Positions 33,883-42,996 of a stretch of 64,000 nucleotides of DNA are shown here, piece after piece; the first letter of the stretch is position 1; each line of letters starts with the position of its first letter. The notes under the pieces were generated by a model, which saw only the letters and a program-made list of their open reading frames with translations, searched no databases and had not been told where the DNA came from. Source of the stretch: Shewanella japonica (GTDB taxonomy: Bacteria; Pseudomonadota; Gammaproteobacteria; Enterobacterales; Shewanellaceae); NCBI RefSeq assembly GCF_002075795.1, contig NZ_CP020472.1, positions 975,001-1,039,000 of the forward strand, read 5' to 3'. The translations under genes were made by a program, and so were the position numbers.

Positions 33883-34090
33883 AAGAGCTGTTATTTACAA
33901 GAGCCGTTATTTATAAGAGCCGTTATTAACAAGAGTTGTCATTGACAAGAGCCGTAATTGACAAGAGGTGTCATTAACAAGAGCTGCCATCTATAAGGGC
34001 CGTCATTTGCACGAACTGTCATTTACAAGGCCTATTATTTACAAGAGCTGTCATTTATAAGATTTGCCATCAACGAGAACAGTCATTCGT
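33883..34090 (+). repeat. Tandem array of thirteen degenerate 16-bp repeats
   Basis: Thirteen contiguous 16-base units fit without gaps, for example AAGAGCCGTTATTTAT, AAGAGTTGTCATTGAC, AAGAGGTGTCATTAAC. Consensus is about AAGAGCYGTCATTTAC. The array starts two bases after the TRIC gene stop and ends before GTGGGGTG. The period is not a multiple of three, so it is not coding. Confidence 0.95.
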
Positions 34091-34325
34091 CATCAGTGGG
34101 GTGTATTTCACCCCATTCTGGTTTTTCTATTTCTTTTCAAACTACATCTCTGTTTGTGATTAAGCCAACGTTGTCTTGGTTGAGTGCTAACCAAATACGG
34201 TTATTTGTAGGGTTCGCTCCTTCATATAAGATTCGCACTAATCCTTATTATCGATGACGATAGCATTAATCACTGGCGTTAGTGCTGAATTGAGCAAAGA
34301 CAAAACCTACTGAGATATCAAACCT
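34091..34325. other. Intergenic region upstream of the YrhK-like gene
   Basis: Together with the repeat array this makes ~440 bp without a gene. A stem GGGGTG...CACCCC (~34098-34113) follows the array and may terminate the TRIC transcript. Confidence 0.35.
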
Positions 34326-35039
34326 ATGCCACATGCTTTTTCAAATCGTCGCCGTATCTTAAATTTAACCGCGGATAAAAAAGCCTTAAGATCTCAGTTT
34401 CGCTGGGAAACGATCAATGCTATTGCCTATAAATTAGGTGGCATTTTATTTGTTATTGGCAGTTTCTTCTTTTTTCCTAGCCGAGCTGAATACGCTTATA
34501 TTGGTGGGTGGATCTTTCTAGCTGCATCGTTAACTTATTTAGTGGTTAATATTCACGATATGGCTGAGATCCGGCGTTATTGGAAAAGTCATACATCCCA
34601 CCAAGTTGACGAGGTTGTTGAGTATTTTGCTGGGGCGACATACTTGTTTGGCACCTTATGTTTTGTATTTGGTCGGTTAGCGAGTTTTCCTCAAGTGGAT
34701 TGGCCGTTAATCAGTACCTGGTTGTTTATTATTGGTAGCACGTTATTTGTTGTTGGCGCAGCGGCTAACGTATTTTTGATCGTCAAAGCAGACTCAGTGC
34801 AGTTACTTCAGTTGATGAACCTTACTTCGATTTGCTTCATCGTTGGTTCAGTTCTTTATGGCTTGGCTTCCGTGCCATATTTATGGGCTTTTGAGTCACC
34901 AAATGATCACTTACTTATTCTTAACTTTCTTGCTTGGCAGTACATGATTGGCAGCTTGTTATTCTTATTGGGTGGTGTATTTAACTACTGGCGAGCATAT
35001 TTGTTGGTAGAAGGTGAAATAGCGAAAAAGCAGCTATAG
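34326..35039 (+). CDS. YrhK-domain membrane protein
   Basis: 237 residues and six predicted helices arranged as repeats: KLGGILFVIGSFFFFPS, FGTLCFVFGRLASFPQVDWP, IGSTLFVVGAAANVFLIVKA, IGSLLFLLGGVFNYWRAYLL. The G-S-L-L-F-x-x-G-x-x-F pattern marks YrhK-like domains (PF14145 type). Function unknown. It is followed by a CBS-domain gene ~95 bp downstream on the same strand and may be co-transcribed. Confidence 0.7.
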   Translation: MPHAFSNRRRILNLTADKKALRSQFRWETINAIAYKLGGILFVIGSFFFFPSRAEYAYIGGWIFLAASLTYLVVNIHDMAEIRRYWKSHTSHQVDEVVEYFAGATYLFGTLCFVFGRLASFPQVDWPLISTWLFIIGSTLFVVGAAANVFLIVKADSVQLLQLMNLTSICFIVGSVLYGLASVPYLWAFESPNDHLLILNFLAWQYMIGSLLFLLGGVFNYWRAYLLVEGEIAKKQL

Positions 35040-35135
35040 TCATCATTGATATTTGGCTGATTTGCTTGTTAATTACTCGCTATTCATGACGGGTTTGATT
35101 AGAATTTATACATAATCTGTATAAGGAATAATACG

Positions 35136-35567
35136 ATGAAAGTAAGCGATATCATGACCCCTAATCCTATTTGTATTAGTAATGAGGCCAGCATGAAAGA
35201 CGCTCACCAATTAATGCAAAGCCGTAATGTGCGTCATCTTCCTGTTATTTCTGAATCCGATGGCAAATTTGTTGGCATGTTGACCCATAAAAAAATGATT
35301 GCAACTGTGCTAAGTGTGCTCAATAAGTACGGCCAAGGAGCGTTAGATAGAAAAGAGCGCTATACCCCTATCGCCGATATTATGGATACCCAAGTCGATA
35401 AATTAGGATTAGATGAGCCGCTTCCTGTTGTCGTGCAATATTTTATCGACAATAAACTAGGTTGTTTACCTGTTTTAGACAGAGATAACAGAGTGTTAGG
35501 GATTGTCACATCATCTGATTTTATTAAACTCTGTCAGCGTTTATTAGTCACTCAGCAGTTATCATGA
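35136..35567 (+). CDS. CBS-domain pair protein
   Basis: 143 residues made of two CBS motifs (a Bateman module): residues 5-60 (IMTPNPICISNEASMKDAHQ, then VRHLPVISESDGKFVGMLT) and 85-137 (DIMDTQVDKLGLDEPLPVVV, then LGCLPVLDRDNRVLGIVTSS). It has no fused catalytic domain. Such stand-alone CBS proteins bind adenine nucleotides and modulate partners. The target is unknown. A GGAATAATACG site precedes the ATG. Confidence 0.9.
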   Translation: MKVSDIMTPNPICISNEASMKDAHQLMQSRNVRHLPVISESDGKFVGMLTHKKMIATVLSVLNKYGQGALDRKERYTPIADIMDTQVDKLGLDEPLPVVVQYFIDNKLGCLPVLDRDNRVLGIVTSSDFIKLCQRLLVTQQLS

Positions 35568-35640
35568 GCGTTGAAAACCTTTGCTAAACGCTGCTTAATC
35601 AACTTATGTGAACACATTAATTTTCAAGGATGGAACAACA

Positions 35641-36009
35641 ATGAAACGTTATCAAATCATAGGGCTGGTTGGCTTGTTCTGCATGATGTCTGCTTGCAGT
35701 GACAATAAACAAAGTCAGGTTGAATCAAGCCAGCAAAAACTTGCCAATCCTGCCGCTGTATTTTGTGCAGAGCGGGGTAAGTATGATATTTCTTCTGGGC
35801 AATGTATGCTTGAAGACAATACTCAAGTGGATGCTTGGGATTTTTATAGAAAATATCATGCAGATCAATCTGTAGGGCTAGAAAATCCTGCTGCGGCCTA
35901 TTGCATATCATCCCAAGGAGAATACGATATCAACACTAGCGAATGTAAGTTCGCTGATGGCCGTATTGTTAACGCTTGGGATTACTTTAAGCAGCAAAGC
36001 AGTAAATAA
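35641..36009 (+). CDS. Lipoprotein with two DUF333 repeats
   Basis: 122 residues from ATG 35641, chosen because it opens into a lipoprotein signal (MKRYQIIGLVGLFCMMSAC, lipobox ending at Cys19); the upstream ATG adds 11 codons that spoil it. The mature part has two DUF333 copies: NPAAVFCAERGKYDISSGQC and NPAAAYCISSQGEYDINTSE, each ending in a DAWDFY/NAWDYF motif. The family contains E. coli YoaF and related hemolysin-like lipoproteins of unknown role. Probably anchored in the outer membrane. Confidence 0.85.
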   Translation: MKRYQIIGLVGLFCMMSACSDNKQSQVESSQQKLANPAAVFCAERGKYDISSGQCMLEDNTQVDAWDFYRKYHADQSVGLENPAAAYCISSQGEYDINTSECKFADGRIVNAWDYFKQQSSK

Positions 36010-36611
36010 ATAGCCGATGACAGATTAATCATGGTGAGTATAAAGCCTATTTATATTCGCCAACTTTACTTGCTTATTGACTCGCCATGTTTTACATCAT
36101 TTTTTGTTGATTTCTAAGCGCTTTATTTTGGCTGGTCATCTCCCTTCCTATATTGCTTTGTTTACCCTCTATAACGTTATTTATTTCAACTTCTTAAGTT
36201 AATTTTGACGAGTGTTTGTCGCCTCGTTATTAACACAGCTTTAGCCGCCTACACCTAGCCAGTTGTATTCATACTTTTGATGTATATTCGCCATTACTTA
36301 TGTTGACATGACTTATAGTCATATGTACTAATAGGTCGTCGAGTAATGAAGCAGGTCTATTTTGTTGTCTTAATTAAGTAAATAAATTCATTGGCGATAA
36401 TCATCAATTTTTAGGTGGGCAAGGTAATGTAATTTTGCTTTTTAACAGACGAGATTAATACAATCTAGGTTGGCGTCATAGGTAAACCCTGTTTTCTGTT
36501 TGTAGAACACGGTGTCGTTATTAAGCATTGATTTATGAGGATAAATAACCTCATGCGGTACTTGAGATAACACCACCTTTTAATATATTTAGATATATAA
36601 ATGGGGAAACT
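36010..36611. other. Long intergenic region upstream of the xylanase gene
   Basis: 600 bp, AT-rich, no gene. Two small inverted repeats stand out: ATGACTTATAGTCAT at ~36307-36321 and ATGAGG...CCTCAT at ~36534-36553. Either could be a regulator site for the xylanase, but no known motif is matched. Confidence 0.4.
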
Positions 36612-37388
36612 ATGAACTCACATACAAATAGAAATACATATATAAGGGCATTGTTGGTTGCCGCTGCCTTTTGTGTCACCTCTGGGAGTATACAGGCCGC
36701 TGAAACGTTTCAAACTTCCGAAGCCAGATTTCCAAATACTGAGCAAGGGTACTTCACCAGCCACTATGAATTGAACAACGATCCAAATACTTATCTTTAC
36801 ACCACTAGCTATACCGCAAGTTATATAAAAATGTCTGGAAACTCGCAAAACGTGGTGTCAGGTCGAGGTTGGCAAACAGGGCATCAATGGCGAAAAGTCA
36901 ACTTTAGTATTGAAAATTACTATCCTGATAACAGCAGCCAAAAGTCAGTTTTTGCTTTGTATGGTTGGACTAAAAGCAATAACACCAATTACGACGGTAT
37001 GGCCGAATACTACATTATTGATAAGCACAATGGTTGGTATCCCGAGCATCAAAATGATGATGGCAAAGACAATGGTGCACGTTGGTTAGGAACTAAAAAT
37101 GTAGATGGTGCTAAGTACGACTACTATGTTTCAACACGCACCGATAAGCCCCATGCCTATGGGCCTGGGCTAACAACATTTAAACAATACTGGGCAATTC
37201 GTGACTATTACAATCAGCGTGATAACGGTGAGATTAATGTCGGTCAGCATTTTCAAATGTGGATAAACCCGCAAGAATATAAGCATGAAAAATACCCGTA
37301 TATTGGTAATTGGGGTTATCAAATTTTTGCGATTGAGCTGATTGGTGGCGGAGGTTCTGTCAATTTAAATGCTTGGTCAAATAACTAG
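36612..37388 (+). CDS. GH11-type endo-1,4-beta-xylanase, secreted
   Basis: 258 residues with a signal peptide (AFCVTSGSIQA, cleavage near 30). The mature ~228 residues show GH11 landmarks in order: SGRGWQTG, SVFALYGWTKSNN, the nucleophile Glu in MAEYYIID, TRTDKPHAYGPGLTTFKQYW, RDYYNQRDNGEINVGQHFQM, and the acid/base Glu in IFAIELIGGGGS. Both catalytic glutamates are present. It would cleave xylan outside the cell. It is monocistronic, without other xylan genes nearby. Length fits the family. GH11 is uncommon in this kind of organism. Family call is good, substrate inferred. Confidence 0.8.
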   Translation: MNSHTNRNTYIRALLVAAAFCVTSGSIQAAETFQTSEARFPNTEQGYFTSHYELNNDPNTYLYTTSYTASYIKMSGNSQNVVSGRGWQTGHQWRKVNFSIENYYPDNSSQKSVFALYGWTKSNNTNYDGMAEYYIIDKHNGWYPEHQNDDGKDNGARWLGTKNVDGAKYDYYVSTRTDKPHAYGPGLTTFKQYWAIRDYYNQRDNGEINVGQHFQMWINPQEYKHEKYPYIGNWGYQIFAIELIGGGGSVNLNAWSNN

Positions 37389-37507
37389 GCCCTTTACATT
37401 AACAGGTTTGATAGCACTCGTTAGGTTAATCTGAATCCTTTTTGTGTGGTGAGTGATACTCAGCATAATAAGCAATTGATAGGTAGATAAATCAAGCGTT
37501 GTGCAAC

Positions 37508-37540
37508 AAAAAAGCCAAACAATGTGTTCGGCTTTTTTAT
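37508..37540. terminator. Bidirectional terminator between xylanase and chemoreceptor genes
   Basis: AAAAAAGCC ... GGCTTTTTT with a short inner stem (GTTTGGC against GCCGAAC). Runs of A before and T after serve both convergent genes. Confidence 0.75.
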
Positions 37541-37567
37541 TTTGCTTACTGTTAAATGGTGGCGAAG

Positions 37568-39478
37568 TTAGGTTAATTTAAATCGTCCCACAAGTCCGTC
37601 TAAATCATTTGCCATTGATTTTAGCTCATTGCTTGAGCTTTCAATGCTGGCTGAAGCTTGGGCGCTGCTTTGGCTGCTGTCACCAATGTTGACCACATGC
37701 TGATTAATTTCGTTAATCACCACAGATTGCTCTTCAGTCGCAGTGGCTATTTGGGTATTGAGATCTGAGATATGCTGAACATTACCTGCAATCTCTTCCA
37801 GCGCCTGATGCGTTCGCATTGACGCTTTAACGCCTAATTTTGCATGCTCACGGCCTTCGTGGACTGATGCTACGGCAGCTTTGGCGCCGTTTTGTAGCTC
37901 AGAAATCATAGCGTGAATTTCATCAGTTGATTCACTGGTGCGCTGGGCTAAGTTCCTCACTTCATCTGCAACAACGGCAAAACCACGGCCTTGTTCACCA
38001 GCGCGAGCAGCTTCAATAGCGGCGTTTAATGCTAGCAAGTTGGTTTGTTCTGAAATCCCACGAATCACATCTAACACGCTCGATATTGAGTCACTTTTTT
38101 CTGCTAAAGTGACAATATTTTCTGAGACGTTTTCCATATTAGACGCCATGTCTGTGATGGTCGTGTTTGACTCTTCAACCACGGTTTGCGCCCGTTGCGC
38201 TTTTATGGTCGCATCATTAGTGGCTTGAGCTGCAATGGAGGCATTGTTTGCTATTTCTGCAATTGTGCTGCCCATTTCGTTAATGGCTACAGAAACTTGA
38301 TGCGCTCCATCACTTTGGATATCCGCAGATTTTTTAGAATGTTGGGCATCGCTATAGACATGTTGAGAAGCGTCATTCACCTTGTTTGAGGTTGCAGCTA
38401 GCTCTTGAACTACAGAGTGCAATTTACTAATAAAGGCATTAAACCCTTGAGCTAAACGGCGCATTTCTTCATTGCCATTTTCGTTAATACGCTGAGTTAA
38501 ATCACCTTCACCCTCGCCGAGCTCTTTAAAGGTATCAGCTAATTGATTTAGTGGACGCACTAAGCTGTTGCCAAGGTAAATACTGATCGCAATAAAGAGG
38601 ACGGCAATGATAAAGAACGTAATTAAGATATTATTACGTGAAGTATCTAAGCCAGCGTATAGCTCCTCTTGAGGGACTTCAGCGATGACATACCAGCCTA
38701 AACTTGATATATAACTTGAAGCAATGAGTTGCTCATCAGCCATTGCAAAAGCATAGTTGTTTTGGTTTAACAATTGACGACTGTTAATGCTCGGATAAAT
38801 ATCAGCTAATGTTTTACCCGATTTATAATCGATACTGCGGTGAACTTTAATGACACCGTCGCCATCAACGAGGTAAACAAAACCCGTTTGTTCGATTTGA
38901 AAACTGTTGAGGTAATCAACCATTTCATCAAAAGATTTAGACACACCGCTTAGGCCTTGGCCATTTTCTTGCTGGTAATTGATGAAAATATCAGTTTGGC
39001 CAACACTGTCATGGTAAATACTCGTCGACTCGTTTTTGCCGCTTTCAGTGAAGCGAAAAAACCACTTATCATGGCCGGGATCCAGTACGCGTAAAAAGCC
39101 ATTTTGATTCCAATATTTATGACTGTTTTTATCGACAAATGAGGCATTACTAAAGCCGTTATCACTGGCTGTTTTTGCTAAGTAATCGATTAAGTACTGC
39201 TCACCTTCAACACTTTCACCTTGGTCTATCCAAAGTTGGATCATGCTGTTATTTGCGATTGCCCGAGTGACGACTTTCATCTGGTTAATTTCGCCATCGA
39301 TAGCATTACGAATACGCTGGACTAGGTTAGGCATATCCGACTGTTCTAATCGCTCTGATAATAAGGTTTTAGCGCTATTTTGGCCTACATAAGCAACGAC
39401 GCTGGTGGACACAATGACAGCAAATAACATCGCAGTTATTAACTTATTCCGAATGGATAATGTAGATAAAAAGCTCAT
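37568..39478 (-). CDS. Methyl-accepting chemotaxis protein with dCache-like sensor
   Basis: 636 residues from ATG 39478 (GGAG ten bases upstream; the longer frame adds a non-membrane leader). TM1 spans ~10-30 ([20 protein letters not shown]). The periplasmic sensor runs to ~280 and contains [17 protein letters not shown] and [17 protein letters not shown], typical of the dCache fold. TM2 ([20 protein letters not shown]) is followed by HAMP and the signalling domain with its conserved hairpin tip [20 protein letters not shown]. The ligand is unknown. Confidence 0.93.
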   Translation of the reverse strand: MSFLSTLSIRNKLITAMLFAVIVSTSVVAYVGQNSAKTLLSERLEQSDMPNLVQRIRNAIDGEINQMKVVTRAIANNSMIQLWIDQGESVEGEQYLIDYLAKTASDNGFSNASFVDKNSHKYWNQNGFLRVLDPGHDKWFFRFTESGKNESTSIYHDSVGQTDIFINYQQENGQGLSGVSKSFDEMVDYLNSFQIEQTGFVYLVDGDGVIKVHRSIDYKSGKTLADIYPSINSRQLLNQNNYAFAMADEQLIASSYISSLGWYVIAEVPQEELYAGLDTSRNNILITFFIIAVLFIAISIYLGNSLVRPLNQLADTFKELGEGEGDLTQRINENGNEEMRRLAQGFNAFISKLHSVVQELAATSNKVNDASQHVYSDAQHSKKSADIQSDGAHQVSVAINEMGSTIAEIANNASIAAQATNDATIKAQRAQTVVEESNTTITDMASNMENVSENIVTLAEKSDSISSVLDVIRGISEQTNLLALNAAIEAARAGEQGRGFAVVADEVRNLAQRTSESTDEIHAMISELQNGAKAAVASVHEGREHAKLGVKASMRTHQALEEIAGNVQHISDLNTQIATATEEQSVVINEINQHVVNIGDSSQSSAQASASIESSSNELKSMANDLDGLVGRFKLT

Positions 39479-40040
39479 TAATATAACTCCTACACACCGA
39501 TTAACTGGGTGTGTTGATACATCTAGGCTGCCTTTGGCTAACCTAATCAAGGGTGCTGACTATAACGGCATTTATACTAAAAACATGAGGAAGTTTCACA
39601 ATTAAATATAATAATCTAACAACGTGCGGTGTTTTTGTGCGCTGATTGGTTAGACTTTGTTCAGTTGGTGGCCGTGATACGATTTTTTAACGGTTACTTT
39701 TTGTTGAATAAAAAGCCGTTTTGTACGTTTCGTGACAATCATTTTATTGGCAAAAATAATAATTTGAATAAGTGTAAGATGATTTAAACAAAGTTCGTTG
39801 AGCAGGGGCAGTTGAGCAGAGCCCGTTGAGCAGAGTCAGTTGAACAGAGTCCGTTGAACAGAGTTCGTTGAAAAGAGTCCGTTGAACATAGTCAGTTGAA
39901 CAGAGTAAAGCAGAAGGCGTTGAGCGGAGAAAGTCATCAAAGCCTTACGATAGTCAGATGTATATGTAAGGCTTTTAAAAAGTATCTACAGTCAAAATGT
40001 AAACCGCTAATTAATCGTTAATTAGCGGTATCAGATATGC
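39479..40040. other. Intergenic region containing a 14-bp repeat array
   Basis: It includes the chemoreceptor promoter side (39479-39780), the repeat array at 39795-39906, and the 3' end of the Cys-rich gene with an inverted repeat (ACCGCTAATTAATC / GATTAATTAGCGGT-like, ~40002-40029) that could act as its terminator. No gene. Confidence 0.5.
39795..39906 (+). repeat. Tandem array of eight 14-bp repeats
   Basis: Eight gap-free 14-base units, such as CCGTTGAGCAGAGT, CAGTTGAACAGAGT, CCGTTGAACAGAGT, TCGTTGAAAAGAGT. A weaker ninth (GGCGTTGAGCGGAG) follows after a gap. Noncoding and between two minus-strand genes. Confidence 0.95.
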
Positions 40041-40835
40041 CTAATGGTGAGCGTGTTCAGTTTTTTCGGCGCTCATTGGCATTAGTTTCATGCCGCATTT
40101 AGGGCAGCTATCACCTTCAACACCTGTAATACTGGCATTCATTGGGCAAGCATGAGTATGTTGCTTGGTCTTATGATCTTTGTGTGCATGTTTTGCTGAA
40201 CAGCATTTGCAGTTAGCTTTATCAGCACACTTTTTACAGTTATCACAGTTGGCTTTACCGTTACAGCCTTTGCAGTTTTCGCATTTCTTGCAGTTTTTGC
40301 ATTTAGCTTTACCGTCACAGCCTTTGCAGTTTTCACATTGCTTGCAGTTTTCACACTTTTTACAGTTTTCGCATTTGGTTTTACTGTCACAGCCTTTGCA
40401 GTTTTCGCACTTTTTACAGTTTTCGCATTTAGCTTTACCGTCACAACCTTTACAGTTTTCACACTTTTTACAGTTTTCGCATTTAGCTTTACCGTCACAG
40501 CCTTTACAGTTTTCACACTTTTTACAGTTTTCGCATTTGGCTTTACCGTCACAGCCTTTGCAGTTTTCACACTTTTTACAGTTTTCGCATTTGGCTTTAC
40601 CGTCACAACCTTTGCAGTGGCCTTTATTAGGGCAGTGATCACCGTCGGTTTTATGGGTCTGCTCTAAGTTCATTCCACATTTAGGACAAGTATCTCCAGC
40701 GTTACCTGTGACTTCGGGATGCATAGGGCAAACATGTGATTGATGCTGCTCGCTAACGTGATGTGCGGCTGTGGCGACTTGCACAGTAGAGCTAATTAAA
40801 AAGAGGCTCAGTACGATATAGATAATATTTTTCAT
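40041..40835 (-). CDS. Exported Cys-ladder protein between two heavy-metal-binding domains
   Basis: 264 residues. A signal peptide (IVLSLFLISSTVQVATA) is followed by a heavy-metal-binding domain at ~34-58 (HVCPMHPEVTGNAGDTCPKC), then a Cys ladder (residues 74-212, 40 cysteines), then a second such domain at ~228-252 (HACPMNASITGVEGDSCPKC). The ladder repeats an 18-residue unit, CENCKGCDGKAKCENCKK, about seven times, with cysteines every third residue except across DGKAK. The two terminal domains are the type found on copper and other heavy-metal transport proteins. It is most likely a periplasmic metal sponge. I know no named family for the whole protein. It is downstream of another Cys-rich exported protein. 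Confidence 0.8.
   Translation of the reverse strand: MKNIIYIVLSLFLISSTVQVATAAHHVSEQHQSHVCPMHPEVTGNAGDTCPKCGMNLEQTHKTDGDHCPNKGHCKGCDGKAKCENCKKCENCKGCDGKAKCENCKKCENCKGCDGKAKCENCKKCENCKGCDGKAKCENCKKCENCKGCDSKTKCENCKKCENCKQCENCKGCDGKAKCKNCKKCENCKGCNGKANCDNCKKCADKANCKCCSAKHAHKDHKTKQHTHACPMNASITGVEGDSCPKCGMKLMPMSAEKTEHAHH
40200..40616 (-). repeat. 54-bp tandem repeats coding the Cys ladder
   Basis: About seven near-identical 54-bp units inside the Cys-ladder gene. One unit (around 40330) carries an extra six codons (CENCKQ). The antisense strand shows long spurious open frames as a result. Confidence 0.9.
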
Positions 40836-40949
40836 TGCTTAACTCCATGAAATAGTCGGACGATAACCTGCGTCGTTTCGTCCGTAAATTGTCGTTTGTG
40901 TAGATATAAAAGTGTTATTAGTCGTTGTTACTAAAACGGTTTTATAACA

Positions 40950-41369
40950 TTAACTGATAGGCGGCTTAAATGCTTGCGACGCATCGATTGATTGAAAGTA
41001 AGGCTGGGGAGTGACAATGACATGCCCCAGATTTTGATTGAAATGCCAAGGCGTTTGAATGGATAAGGTATCTGCTAGGCTGATATATAAGCAATTTTCA
41101 CAATTTAATTGACAAGTATTATTGCTTTGGCAACTAACTGTTTGTTGGTTTTTTTCATGTTCATGCTGACAGTTTGAACAAGCTTGGCATGATGTGTCGC
41201 TTGCCTCTTGATGATGGCTAGACGTTATTACTGAAGTTGAAATTGATGTTTGAGTTGATGGGGTATTGCCCTTAGGTGTCATTGTTGTTGGATTAGCAAA
41301 TACCAGCTGACTGAAGAGCGTCAGTAAAGTAACAAGGTATATCAACGGATGACGTAAAAGGGTATGCAT
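40950..41369 (-). CDS. Small exported Cys/His-rich protein (DUF2946-like), probably metal related
   Basis: 139 residues from ATG 41369, which has GGAA upstream and opens into a signal peptide (HPLIYLVTLLTLFSQLVFA); the longer frame adds a hydrophilic leader. The mature part has SHHQEASDTSCQACSNCQHE and SCQSNNTCQLNCENC, then a tail ending QAFKPPIS. This layout (HxH-rich, CxxC pairs, terminal PPI) resembles small proteins next to copper-resistance genes. It lies ~114 bp upstream of the Cys-ladder gene on the same strand and is likely co-expressed with it. The family assignment is tentative. Confidence 0.6.
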   Translation of the reverse strand: MHTLLRHPLIYLVTLLTLFSQLVFANPTTMTPKGNTPSTQTSISTSVITSSHHQEASDTSCQACSNCQHEHEKNQQTVSCQSNNTCQLNCENCLYISLADTLSIQTPWHFNQNLGHVIVTPQPYFQSIDASQAFKPPIS

Positions 41370-41530
41370 ATCAATTCCATAAAAAAGATGTTTGGAGCTT
41401 ATCACCATTTTTTTACGTGGAATCTGACCCAATTCACAGTTACAAACACTGTGACAGTGAAGGTATAAACATCGATTCAATTTGTTACCTTGATCACTCT
41501 TATCGACGAATTCATCGCAAAAATCGTCAC

Positions 41531-41558
41531 AAAAAAAGCCGTAGCAACACGCTACGGC
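41531..41558 (-). terminator. Strong rho-independent terminator of the cytochrome operon
   Basis: GCCGTAGC pairs with GCTACGGC (8-bp stem, 5-base loop), followed on the minus strand by seven T. It sits ~52 bp past the stop of the lipoprotein gene. Confidence 0.9.
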
Positions 41559-41609
41559 TATAAATGCCTAATGCCTTTGTATGGGGGTTGGTATCAGGCT
41601 GGGCGACGA

Positions 41610-42161
41610 TTATTCTTCGGCTGTAATTAGCTCGAACTCATTACTCGCCTTAGCCCCATGAATCAAAATGGCCACTTTATATTGCTCGACAGCGCCTGCA
41701 GCAGCTTTACTATCAAGGTCTAAGTCAGTGGCATTAAAGGTATATTGCCCAGCAATATCTGTTTCGGTTAATACCCCATTACATGCATCTTCAGTACTCG
41801 TATCACAGCTATAATTTTGACTCACATGCCAACGCTTCCATGCTTTAGCATTATTAGACCCAGAAATAGGATAACCAAAATACATAATCTGATAACTAGA
41901 GGCATCGGTTATTGCTTTGTCTTCATCATTTGTCAAAGTAAAAGTGAGTGTGCCAGAGTCGGTGTCGAATGTTTCTAATGTTAACGTTACCGCTTCTGCT
42001 TCATCAATGGCTACAGATTCACTGACGGGTGGATCAACAGGATCAGTTACCGGTGGTTCAACTACAGGCGGATCGACAGGTTCAGTTGTATTGTCATCAT
42101 CACTACAACCTATGAGTAGCAGTGAGCTCGTTAATAAGGCGCTCAAAAGTTTGCGTTTCAT
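41610..42161 (-). CDS. Lipoprotein partner of the split-Soret-like cytochrome
   Basis: 183 residues from ATG 42161, the first start that opens into a lipoprotein signal (LLTSSLLLIGC, Cys near 19). A Pro-rich linker (TEPVDPPVVEPPVTDPVDPP) leads to a beta-rich domain with LTFTLTNDEDKAITDASSYQ, a YSCDTSTEDAC disulfide candidate and VAILIHGAKASNEFELI. The linker-plus-Ig-like layout recalls the N-terminal domain of outer-membrane multiheme cytochromes of Shewanella, but there is no CXXCH here. It starts ten bases after the cytochrome gene stop. Possibly it docks the cytochrome at a membrane. Function not known. Confidence 0.65.
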   Translation of the reverse strand: MKRKLLSALLTSSLLLIGCSDDDNTTEPVDPPVVEPPVTDPVDPPVSESVAIDEAEAVTLTLETFDTDSGTLTFTLTNDEDKAITDASSYQIMYFGYPISGSNNAKAWKRWHVSQNYSCDTSTEDACNGVLTETDIAGQYTFNATDLDLDSKAAAGAVEQYKVAILIHGAKASNEFELITAEE

Positions 42162-42171
42162 GATGGGCTCC

Positions 42172-42996
42172 TTAATTGAAATGTCCGGTATGACAAGTTT
42201 CACACTCTAAATCGCCTTTAACACTCGCTGCTGAGCCCATAGTGTCACTTGTGCCGTGGCAAGATTGACAACTTGCTGTTGCTTCTGATGCCATAGATTC
42301 TGGTAATACGCCAATATCTTCTCCAGCGTATGCACGATTGAGCAAATCGACGATGTAGTAGGCCATGCTCGCTGATAGACGTTTACAACGTTCGCCTTTT
42401 TCAACAAAAGGTTTGCCGCCATTGATTGCTGACCAGTTACTGATTGATGAGTGACATAATGGACTGTTGGCGATAGAAGTAAGGCCGACTAACAGGCTTT
42501 TTTCCGCAGTTGATCCAATACCAGCAACAAACTCATCAGAAGAAAGTGGAAGATCTTCTCTTTCGTAATATCTAAATGATGCGCTGATGACCGCTGAATT
42601 TTGATCGTTAATATCATCAAGGATATTAATCAGCATCCCTGCGGCATTTAAGTTGCCGCAAATGGTGCCTTGACCAACAATACCTGCCCAGCCGTAACCA
42701 GCTAATGCTGTAGGGATTGAGGCAAAGTTAGCCGCATCTGCACTTGATGACTCTGCAAGTTTAGTAATAATGGCGTGAAAAACTTGATGCATACAGCCCC
42801 CACCTGTTTCGTAGGCGAGTTTTGCTGTGGCCATGGCATCTAATGGTACATACTTTAATTTATCACCGAGTTCTAAACGGAAATTTCCATCGGCATCAGT
42901 GGCAGCAAATGCTGAAGTACCCACTAAAGTAGCACCTGCTGCGACACTACTGATTCCAATAATTTGGGTTAAGGCTTGACGTCTAGTTATGCTCAT
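42172..42996 (-). CDS. Tat-exported split-Soret-like diheme c-type cytochrome
   Basis: 274 residues from ATG 42996 (GGGTGATT before it). A Tat signal (SITRRQALTQIIGISSVAAG) is followed by a helical domain with the C-GCAxxG-C-C family pattern: GGGCMHQVFHA near 63, GQGTICGNLNAAG near 108, NSPLCHSSISNW near 186 and GERCKRLSASM near 208. The C-terminus has two heme motifs, CQSCH and CETCH. That combination is the split-Soret cytochrome c layout known from Desulfovibrio. It would be a periplasmic electron carrier or reductase. It is operonic with the lipoprotein and divergent from the ToxR-like regulator. Confidence 0.8.
   Translation of the reverse strand: MSITRRQALTQIIGISSVAAGATLVGTSAFAATDADGNFRLELGDKLKYVPLDAMATAKLAYETGGGCMHQVFHAIITKLAESSSADAANFASIPTALAGYGWAGIVGQGTICGNLNAAGMLINILDDINDQNSAVISASFRYYEREDLPLSSDEFVAGIGSTAEKSLLVGLTSIANSPLCHSSISNWSAINGGKPFVEKGERCKRLSASMAYYIVDLLNRAYAGEDIGVLPESMASEATASCQSCHGTSDTMGSAASVKGDLECETCHTGHFN

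Noticed and set aside
40139..40667. Long open frames on both strands over the Cys-ladder repeats
   Set aside because: They are shadows of the 54-bp repeat. Their residues are low-complexity repeats without start signals, while the annotated frame has a signal peptide and two known domains.
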